DNA from: Shewanella psychromarinicola
GTDB lineage: Bacteria; Pseudomonadota; Gammaproteobacteria; Enterobacterales; Shewanellaceae
NCBI RefSeq assembly: GCF_003855155.1
Contig: NZ_CP034073.1
Location: 4,588,001 to 4,652,000 of the forward strand
Reading direction: 5' to 3'
DNA length: 64,000 bases
Positions within the stretch are counted from its first letter, which is position 1; every line of letters starts with the position of its first letter. The notes beneath the pieces are model-generated. The model made no database searches. It was not told the DNA's origin and saw nothing but the letters and a program-made list of their open reading frames with translations. The position numbers were made by a program, and so were the translations under genes. Below are positions 58,001 to 64,000 of the stretch, piece after piece.

Positions 58001-60984
58001 CCATTGAAAGTAAGCAACCAACTATTCGTGATAATAGCCTTCTTAGCGTCAATAATAGCGAGAATATCGCCGAGCCTCTTATGTCAGAAAATATGCCCGA
58101 TAAAACGATTCCAAAGCAACCAAGGGTTGCCTGTATGACAAATCATACGATTCCACCTGCACATTTAACGGCATTTCAACAAAATCAGTGGTTAGCACAA
58201 CAAGCGCATTTAGCTTATTTAGCCAGCCGAGATGCAGGCTTGAAAGTGGCCGACAGTTTATTACGATCTCAATTGGCCGGTTTTACCGCCCAGCCAGCGC
58301 CTCTGGCTTCAGTTGCTTCACAGCCTGTTGTAAATATTGACGTTAACGCCTCAACAGCTATGCCTGCGCAGTTAATCCAGCCCAATCATGCCTTCGTACC
58401 TGCTTACACCGCGCCGACGCCGGCAGACAAACCATGTATTTGGAACTACGCTGATTTAGTCGAGTATGCTGAAGGTGATATTGCCAAGGTATTTGGTCCA
58501 GATTACGCCATTATCGACAGTTATTCTCGCCGAGTAAGACTGCCAACCACCGACTATTTATTGGTGTCGCGCGTCACTAAACTTGATGCGACCATAAATC
58601 AATACCAACCCTGTTCAATGACCACAGAATACGACATCCCGGTTGATGCGCCCTACTTAGTCGATGGTCAAATCCCTTGGGCTGTAGCCGTTGAATCAGG
58701 TCAGTGCGATTTAATGTTGATCAGTTATTTAGGCATCGATTTTGAAAACAAGGGTGAGCGGGTTTATCGATTACTTGATTGCACCCTGACCTTCTTAGCT
58801 GATTTACCTCGCGGCGGCGATACCCTGCGTTACGACATTAAAATCAACAACTTTGCCAGCAATGGCGACACGCTATTATTCTTCTTCTCGTACGAATGCT
58901 TTGTTGGCGACAAGATGATCCTCAAAATGGATGGCGGCTGCGCAGGCTTCTTTACCGACCAAGAACTGGCCGATGGGAAAGGGGTGATCCATACCGAAGA
59001 GGAAATCAAACTTCGTCAACAAGTACTTAATAATCCGAATAAACCAACCTTTACACCATTACTGCATTGTAACCAAACGGCGTTTGACTATGGCCAAATT
59101 CATCATTTATTAACCGCTGATATTGGCAGCTGTTTTGGCGGTGAACATGTTGGTCACCAACTGCAAAATGGGCTGCAAAAATCGCTTTGTTTTGCCTCAG
59201 AAAAGTTCTTAATGATTGAGCGTGTTAGCCAGCTTCAAGTGCACGGTGGCGCGTGGGGCTTAGGCTTACTTGAAGGTCATAAACACATTGCGCCAGATCA
59301 CTGGTATTTCCCGTGTCATTTCCAAGGCGACCAAGTCATGGCTGGCTCGTTAATGGCAGAAGGTTGTGGTCAATTACTGCAATTCTTTATGGTCCACATT
59401 GGGATGCACACTCTGGTTGACAATGGTCGCTTCCAGCCACTGGAAAATGCCTCACAAAAAGTGCGTTGTCGTGGCCAAGTGTTACCACAAACCGCTGAGC
59501 TGACTTATCGCATGGAGGTCACCGAAATAGGTGTTCATCCTCGTCCCTACGCCAAAGCTAATATTGATATTTTGCTCAATGGCAAGGTGGTGGTTGATTT
59601 CCAAAATCTTGGGGTGATGATTAAAGAAGAAGCTGAATGCACTCGTTACCCGCTTCTGTCGTTAGATACAGCAGGCACTAGCCCTGCTGTAAATTCAAAC
59701 GCTAGCAGCAAACATATTGCCAACAAAGCCCCATTAATGGCGCAAGTTCCAGATTTAAATGCCCCAAGTAACAAGGGCGTTATTCCACTTAAACACGTTG
59801 AGGCGCCACAAGTAAGCGCCGATTCAAAGTATGCCAACCGCGTACCCGATACCGTGCCATTTACGCCATACCATATGTTCGAATTTGCCACTGGCGATAT
59901 CGAAAAATGCTTCGGGCCTGACTTTAGTATCTACCGCGGACTGATCCCACCGCGCACGCCTTGTGGCGATTTACAGTTAACCACTCGCGTGGTTGACATT
60001 AACGGTAAGCGCGGCGAACTGAAAAAGCCATCGTCTTGTATCGCTGAATACGAAGTGCCGGCAGATGCCTGGTACTTTGCTAACAACAGCCACCAGACGG
60101 TAATGCCTTATTCGGTATTAATGGAGATTTCATTACAACCTAATGGCTTTATTTCCGGCTACATGGGCACCACTCTTGGTTTTCCTGGGCAAGAACTGTT
60201 TTTCCGCAACTTAGATGGTCACGGCACCCTGCTGCGCGAAGTCGATTTACGCGGCAAAACTATCGTCAATGACTCACGTTTGCTGTCTACTGTCATCGCT
60301 GGCAGTAATATTATTCAAAGCTTCACGTTTGAGCTAAGCGTCGATAACGAGCCGTTTTACACCGGCAGCGCAGTATTTGGCTACTTTAAAGGTGACGCAC
60401 TTAAAAATCAGCTCGGCATAGATAATGGCAAAATAACCCAGCCATGGCACCTCGACAATAATGTGGCTGCAGATGTCAGCGTCAACTTACTGGATAAGCA
60501 GTCGCGATTATTCAATGCTCCTGCCCACCAGCCACATTATCGTTTAGCCGGTGGCCAACTTAACTTTATCGACACGGCTGAAATGGTGCTTAAAGGCGGT
60601 AAATATGGTAACGGTTATTTGTCGGCATCTCGCACGATTGATCCAAGTGATTGGTTCTTCCAATTCCATTTCCATCAAGATCCGGTAATGCCAGGTTCAT
60701 TAGGCGTTGAAGCTATCATCGAGTTAATGCAAACTTACGCCATCAGTACAGACTTAGGTAAAGGTTTCACTAACCCGAAATTTGGGCAGATATTATCTGA
60801 TATAAAATGGAAATATCGCGGTCAGATTAATCCATTAAACAAACAAATGTCGCTCGATGTTCATATCAGTGCCATTAAAGATGAACACGGTAAACGCATC
60901 ATTATTGGTGATGCCAATTTAAGTAAAGATGGCCTGCGTATTTACGAAGTCAAAGATATCGCAATTTGTATTGAAGAAGCTTAG
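55087..60984 (+). CDS. pfaC: PUFA synthase subunit PfaC (KS-CLF-DH-DH)
   Basis: A 1965-residue subunit. It has an active ketosynthase (about 5-470, Cys225 in DAACASS), a ketosynthase-like chain-length factor (about 515-940) in which the Cys position reads Glu713-Gln714 in SAGEQSV, and two FabA-like dehydratase domains with His1411 (CHFQGDQVMAGS) and His1861 (FHFHQDPVMPGS). The FabA-like domains are thought to place the cis double bonds. The start is TTG (55087), with AAGGAG 7 nt upstream, overlapping the pfaB stop. Confidence 0.96.
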   Translation: MSSQAIPKIAIVGLANQYPDADTPASFWQNLLDKKDSRSQISANKLNASPSDYLGVQGESDRFYCDKGGYIQGFSFNPNGYRIASDAFDGLDESFLWATDTARNALTDAGIDLDNSLLKRTGIVMGTLSFPTAKSNELFVPLYHSAVEKALQTKLQQPNFSLHSFNERYDKHFDQQSVDQQPQTNAHATAQTVNLRNGAIAHNASKIVADALGLGGTQLSLDAACASSVYALKLACDYLHTGKADMMLAGAVSGADPFFINMGFSIFHAYPDHGISAPFDQNSKGLFAGEGAGVLVLKRLEDAERDGDHIYALVSGIGLSNDGKGQFVLSPNSKGQVQAFERAYRDAAAIDPSITPASIEVIECHATGTPLGDKVELTSMERFFEDKLQGSATPLIGSAKSNLGHLLTAAGMPGIMKMIFAMRQGVLPPSINISAPIASPNGLFGQATLPNVVLPWPDKAGNKARHAGVSVFGFGGCNAHLLIESYQAPAQAVATKALLNNSQSNNSALVNAETPMHITGMAAHFGQCSSIDALADNIIAKQALFIPLPKKRWKGLDKHPELLAQYGINQVPQGAYIDQFDFDFLRFKVPPNEDDRLISQQLLLIKIANEAIVDAKLTPGSKVAVLVAMETELELHQFRGRVNLHSQIAQSLNAQGIQLSSAEYNSLEAIAMDSVLDAAKLNQYTSFIGNIMASRIASLWDFNGPAFTISAGEQSVNRCIDVAQNLFALGSLQEPLDAIVIAAVDLSGSIENMLFNTAKLNAKGLGSTDWLVGEGAGALVLQQTNAEHTTLHSYASIDSIDFDPLSQEPATIAADLIELNQAPECLFSEQGQQFAQGIADASTAANSATLICKAHDILGHTFAASGMASVLHALVQTRHINKTAINASVFTNSEKQYSQVNLSVSAAQQQALHARLSNNLTQQLATGSKVSLIKQVSLGGRDIYQHIIDSPLDALDSIINQCADIAPTVFNTIESKQPTIRDNSLLSVNNSENIAEPLMSENMPDKTIPKQPRVACMTNHTIPPAHLTAFQQNQWLAQQAHLAYLASRDAGLKVADSLLRSQLAGFTAQPAPLASVASQPVVNIDVNASTAMPAQLIQPNHAFVPAYTAPTPADKPCIWNYADLVEYAEGDIAKVFGPDYAIIDSYSRRVRLPTTDYLLVSRVTKLDATINQYQPCSMTTEYDIPVDAPYLVDGQIPWAVAVESGQCDLMLISYLGIDFENKGERVYRLLDCTLTFLADLPRGGDTLRYDIKINNFASNGDTLLFFFSYECFVGDKMILKMDGGCAGFFTDQELADGKGVIHTEEEIKLRQQVLNNPNKPTFTPLLHCNQTAFDYGQIHHLLTADIGSCFGGEHVGHQLQNGLQKSLCFASEKFLMIERVSQLQVHGGAWGLGLLEGHKHIAPDHWYFPCHFQGDQVMAGSLMAEGCGQLLQFFMVHIGMHTLVDNGRFQPLENASQKVRCRGQVLPQTAELTYRMEVTEIGVHPRPYAKANIDILLNGKVVVDFQNLGVMIKEEAECTRYPLLSLDTAGTSPAVNSNASSKHIANKAPLMAQVPDLNAPSNKGVIPLKHVEAPQVSADSKYANRVPDTVPFTPYHMFEFATGDIEKCFGPDFSIYRGLIPPRTPCGDLQLTTRVVDINGKRGELKKPSSCIAEYEVPADAWYFANNSHQTVMPYSVLMEISLQPNGFISGYMGTTLGFPGQELFFRNLDGHGTLLREVDLRGKTIVNDSRLLSTVIAGSNIIQSFTFELSVDNEPFYTGSAVFGYFKGDALKNQLGIDNGKITQPWHLDNNVAADVSVNLLDKQSRLFNAPAHQPHYRLAGGQLNFIDTAEMVLKGGKYGNGYLSASRTIDPSDWFFQFHFHQDPVMPGSLGVEAIIELMQTYAISTDLGKGFTNPKFGQILSDIKWKYRGQINPLNKQMSLDVHISAIKDEHGKRIIIGDANLSKDGLRIYEVKDIAICIEEA

Positions 60985-61012
60985 CCGCTCGCTTTTCAAG
61001 GAAATAAAAATA

Positions 61013-62638
61013 ATGTCAACTCAATTACAACACGAAAAGCTTTCACCTTGGCCATGGCAAGTTAGCTTGCAAAACAGCTGTTTTGATCACGCTGGGATGA
61101 ACAAAAAGCTCAAAGATTTATCGCAACCATGTTATGTGGTTAACGATACACAGCAAGGCTTAGGTGTGGCGCAACAGGCTCAAGTGGTAACCGATGCCGT
61201 AGCAGCCCATGCGCTACCTGTCAGCGCCTTTGCACCAGCCCTTGGCACCCAAAGTTTAGGCGACAGTAATTTCCGCCGCGTGCATGGGGTAAAATACGCC
61301 TATTATGCTGGCGCCATGGCGAATGGTATTTCCTCTGAAGAGCTGGTTATCGCATTAGGCCAAGCCGGTATTTTATGCTCATTTGGCGCTGCGGGGTTAA
61401 TTCCATCACGAGTTGAACAAGCCATTAAGCGCATTCAAACGGCGCTGCCTAATGGCCCTTATGCGTTTAATTTAATTCACAGCCCGAGTGAGCCCGCACT
61501 AGAGCGTGGCAGTGTCGAGCTATTTTTGAAGCATAAAGTACGTACCGTCGAAGCATCTGCATTTTTGGGGTTAACCCCTCAAATTGTCTATTACCGCGCA
61601 GCAGGCTTAAGCCGTGACGTTCACGGTGATATTCAAATCGACAATAAAGTGATCGCTAAAATCAGCCGTACTGAAGTAGCGATTAAGTTTATGCAACCCG
61701 CGCCAGTAAAAATGCTCCAACAACTGGTTGATGACGGTTTGATTACACCTGAACAAATGGCATTAGCGCAATTAGTGCCAATGGCAGATGATATTACCGC
61801 AGAAGCCGACTCTGGTGGCCATACCGACAATCGTCCATTAGTCACCTTACTGCCGACTATTTTGGCACTAAAAGATCAAGTGCAAGCGCAGTACAATTAC
61901 AAAACGCCTCTTCGCGTCGGTGCCGGTGGTGGTGTGGGCACCCCTGATGCTGCATTGGCGACATTTCATATGGGCGCAGCTTATATTGTTACCGGCTCCA
62001 TCAACCAAGCCTGCGTGGAAGCCGGCGCCAGCGAACATACGCGTAAATTACTGGCCACCACAGAAATGGCCGATGTGACGATGGCGCCAGCCGCCGATAT
62101 GTTCGAAATGGGCGTTAAGTTACAAGTGGTCAAACGCGGCACATTATTTCCCATGCGCGCCAACAAACTATACGAAATTTATACTCGCTATGACTCAATC
62201 GAAGCCATACCAAGCGACGAGCGTGAAAAACTTGAAAAACAAGTATTTCGCTCAAGCCTTGATGATATTTGGGCCGGCACTGTGGCACATTTTAATGAAC
62301 GAGATCCCAAACAGATTGAACGCGCTAAAGACAATCCAAAACGTAAAATGGCATTGATTTTCCGTTGGTATTTAGGCTTATCAAGTCGCTGGTCAAACAC
62401 GGGTGAAGTGGGTCGCGAGATGGATTATCAAATTTGGGCCGGTCCTTCGCTTGGAGCATTCAATGCGTGGGCTAAAGGCAGCTATTTAGATGATTACACT
62501 CAACGTCACGCCGTCGATTTGGCCAAGCATTTAATGCACGGTGCAGCCTATTTAGCTCGAGTGAATTTATTAACGGCACAAGGTGTTAGCCTTCCCGTAG
62601 CATTACAGCGCTGGCGCCCAGTAGACCAAATTAAATAA
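61013..62638 (+). CDS. pfaD: PUFA synthase subunit PfaD (enoyl reductase)
   Basis: Flavin-dependent enoyl reductase of the 2-nitropropane-dioxygenase-like family, 541 residues, which saturates the enoyl intermediates. Motifs include GGHTDNRPLVTLLP and GAGGGVGTPDAALA near residue 304, where FMN phosphate is bound. The start is the ATG at 61013 with AAGGAA upstream; the frame extends 28 codons into pfaC without support. It lies 28 bp after the pfaC stop. Confidence 0.96.
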   Translation: MSTQLQHEKLSPWPWQVSLQNSCFDHAGMNKKLKDLSQPCYVVNDTQQGLGVAQQAQVVTDAVAAHALPVSAFAPALGTQSLGDSNFRRVHGVKYAYYAGAMANGISSEELVIALGQAGILCSFGAAGLIPSRVEQAIKRIQTALPNGPYAFNLIHSPSEPALERGSVELFLKHKVRTVEASAFLGLTPQIVYYRAAGLSRDVHGDIQIDNKVIAKISRTEVAIKFMQPAPVKMLQQLVDDGLITPEQMALAQLVPMADDITAEADSGGHTDNRPLVTLLPTILALKDQVQAQYNYKTPLRVGAGGGVGTPDAALATFHMGAAYIVTGSINQACVEAGASEHTRKLLATTEMADVTMAPAADMFEMGVKLQVVKRGTLFPMRANKLYEIYTRYDSIEAIPSDEREKLEKQVFRSSLDDIWAGTVAHFNERDPKQIERAKDNPKRKMALIFRWYLGLSSRWSNTGEVGREMDYQIWAGPSLGAFNAWAKGSYLDDYTQRHAVDLAKHLMHGAAYLARVNLLTAQGVSLPVALQRWRPVDQIK

Positions 62639-62688
62639 TAGGCTTATCACGCTTCACCGCGAGATAAGTGATAAAGATAGGAACTAAC

Positions 62689-62946
62689 ATGAGCGATATC
62701 CAAAAACTCGATTTTTCGGCGGTTAACGACCCGACACTTGTGTCGTTTAACCAGCAAAAAAACCTGATTAAGCGCATGCTAAAAGGCAATAGTGCGACTT
62801 GCACCGACTGCAATAAACCGCTAACACTTCTATTGCCGCCTAATACCAAAAAGGCACCAAAAAATAATAAAGCCCCAGGGATTTATTGCGCTAAAGGCTG
62901 CACGGACATCGAGCTAGACATGGAAGCTGTGGCGCTAATGAAATAG
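62689..62946 (+). CDS. small Cys-motif protein at the end of the pfa operon
   Basis: An 85-residue protein with Cys38-x2-Cys41 and Cys67-x3-Cys71 flanking a Lys/Pro-rich loop, likely a zinc site. The start at 62689 has GGA 6 nt upstream; a GTG at 62668 would add seven residues. It lies 50 bp after pfaD and just before a strong terminator, so it should be part of the operon. I know no function; a gene in this place is seen in other Shewanella pfa loci. Confidence 0.75.
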   Translation: MSDIQKLDFSAVNDPTLVSFNQQKNLIKRMLKGNSATCTDCNKPLTLLLPPNTKKAPKNNKAPGIYCAKGCTDIELDMEAVALMK

Positions 62947-62982
62947 CGTTGATGACATAGCGTTAATGACATAATGCTACCG

Positions 62983-63030
62983 AAATGGCCCAAACCCTCT
63001 TTAACTAAAGAGGGTTTGGGCCATTTTTTA
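62983..63030 (+). terminator. terminator of the pfa operon
   Basis: A perfect stem of at least 19 bp (AAATGGCCCAAACCCTCTT and its complement ending at 63026), short loop, then TTTTTT. One of the strongest terminators in the window. Confidence 0.95.
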
Positions 63031-63253
63031 TCTGTAAGTCAATTACTTGCCAGTTTGCGCCGCAATGTAATACAAGCCAGAGTGATGACCGGTCGTTGTT
63101 CTACATGAGTAAGCGATAACAAAAAAAAGAAATCACAAACGCAGTCAGCGTAAAAAGCCCTGTTTAATCTCTGCTCGGGATAATAAACGGTTATGAAATA
63201 GACTCAATATTCTGCTTTTGACTAACGTATCCCACCCCTAAACCAAGTTGGGG

Positions 63254-63946
63254 TTATTTAGCTTGCCAGCGCGCCACAATATCAGCGGCGCCAGAGGATT
63301 GCGCAATGGTGTTGTCTCCGACTAAAGCGGTTTTAAAATCACTAAATGGCATATTAGCCCACATGCTAAGCTCAAATTGGCTATTGGCTGCCACCTCACC
63401 TACACCTTTAGGTGTTCCTGTCATCACAATGTCACCATCGTTTAAGGTCATAAATTCACGAATGGCGTTAACAATAGCTTGTGGTTGATACATCATTAAT
63501 TGCTGATGCCCCAATTGAGTCACAACGTTATCAATCGTTAACTGAAAACACCCATTATGCATACCTTGAGTAATTGGAATAAAGTCACTAAACAGGGCCG
63601 AACCATCAAAGGCTTTAGCTCGCTCCCAGGGTAGGCCTTGTTTTTTTAACTTAGCTTGCAGTTGCCGCTTAGTCATATCAAGCCCAACTCCAACGGCACT
63701 AAACTGGCCATTACTTACCATAAAACACAACTCGGCTTCATAATGTAAAGGCTCATCCAAATGGCTCCGTAACGTGGTGGTAATAGCTGAATTAGGCTTA
63801 AGAAACACCACCATATCATCAGGTATTTCGTTGCCTAGTTCGTGAATATGTTCTGCATAATTACGCCCAATACAAATAATTTTTGATGGGATGATATGTA
63901 AAACTTGGCCATTAACTTGTGTTAGCGTTACTGATTGTCGATCCAC
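63254..63946 (-). CDS. fumarylacetoacetate hydrolase family protein
   Basis: A 230-residue protein of the FAH family (YcgM/FAHD1-like acylpyruvate hydrolases or oxaloacetate decarboxylases). Signature parts are IGRNYAEHIHELG, VVFLKPNSAI, the metal-binding YEAELCFM (Glu pair) and TGTPKGVG. It starts with GTG at 63946, preceded by GAGG at 5 nt. The exact substrate cannot be fixed. It has no evident link to the pfa operon, from which a terminator and about 220 bp separate it. Confidence 0.9.
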   Translation of the reverse strand: MDRQSVTLTQVNGQVLHIIPSKIICIGRNYAEHIHELGNEIPDDMVVFLKPNSAITTTLRSHLDEPLHYEAELCFMVSNGQFSAVGVGLDMTKRQLQAKLKKQGLPWERAKAFDGSALFSDFIPITQGMHNGCFQLTIDNVVTQLGHQQLMMYQPQAIVNAIREFMTLNDGDIVMTGTPKGVGEVAANSQFELSMWANMPFSDFKTALVGDNTIAQSSGAADIVARWQAK

Positions 63947-64000
63947 ATTAACCTCGAATGATTAGACATATTGAGAACAATTAACCGCTTTAGCAACAAA

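Noticed and set aside
60929..61012. N-terminal extension of PfaD
   Set aside because: It overlaps pfaC and is unlike the family; the ATG at 61013 has a proper ribosome binding site.

Overview
The window looks like a chromosome segment of a cold-adapted marine Shewanella that makes long-chain omega-3 fatty acids. The evidence is a moderately AT-rich composition, a complete pfaE/pfaR-pfaABCD polyunsaturated fatty acid synthase locus, and a set of Shewanella/Alteromonadales-type genes (DUF3549, DUF3301, DUF3718, DUF2789, DUF3192) mixed with standard gammaproteobacterial housekeeping blocks. The organism call is inference from gene content.

Left edge (1-1522): a minus-strand WYL-domain regulator of the BrxR/CapW type lies just upstream of a gene that starts inside the window and runs off its left end. 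That gene's first 12 codons and ribosome binding site suggest a Cas3-type protein, so a type I CRISPR-Cas operon may begin at the border. Three 141-bp tandem repeat units follow, the last running into the 3' end of tilS.

Housekeeping block (1523-21404, all minus strand; transcription runs from high to low coordinates): rpsB with its S2-type leader, tsf, pyrH, frr, uppS, cdsA, dxr, rseP, bamA, skp, lpxD, fabZ, lpxA, lpxB, rnhB, dnaE, tilS. This is the classic translation / isoprenoid / phospholipid / outer-membrane / lipid A cluster. accA, which sits between dnaE and tilS in the usual order, is absent. Divergently, map, glnD and dapD (21667-25937) run on the plus strand.

Middle (26205-42399): a DUF3718 exported protein, purU, a glucose/GlcNAc-type PTS EIICB, yqcA, truC, yqcC, DUF3549 and DUF3301 proteins, a periplasmic unknown, beta-carbonic anhydrase, periplasmic MsrA, a Mpo1-like membrane protein, a GNAT enzyme, several small conserved proteins, a zinc-ribbon DUF2310 protein, syd and queF. 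Between these genes are two unannotated, GGA-rich, terminator-ended minus-strand RNAs (about 33962-34400 and 36978-37400). They look like a pair of CsrB/CsrC-type sponges, each with an 18-bp GacA/UvrY-like palindrome some 155-180 bp upstream of its likely start.

Right part (42501-62946): the PUFA synthase. pfaE (phosphopantetheinyl transferase) is divergent from pfaR-pfaA-pfaB-pfaC-pfaD and a small Cys-motif gene, which end at a strong terminator. PfaA is KS-MAT-5xACP-KR-DH-like, PfaB carries an acyltransferase, PfaC is KS-CLF-DH-DH, and PfaD is a flavin enoyl reductase. PfaE would load phosphopantetheine on the five ACPs. The likely product is EPA, inferred from the host type and not provable from sequence alone. 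PfaR looks like a domesticated IS481-type transposase without its catalytic acids. A fumarylacetoacetate-hydrolase family gene closes the window.
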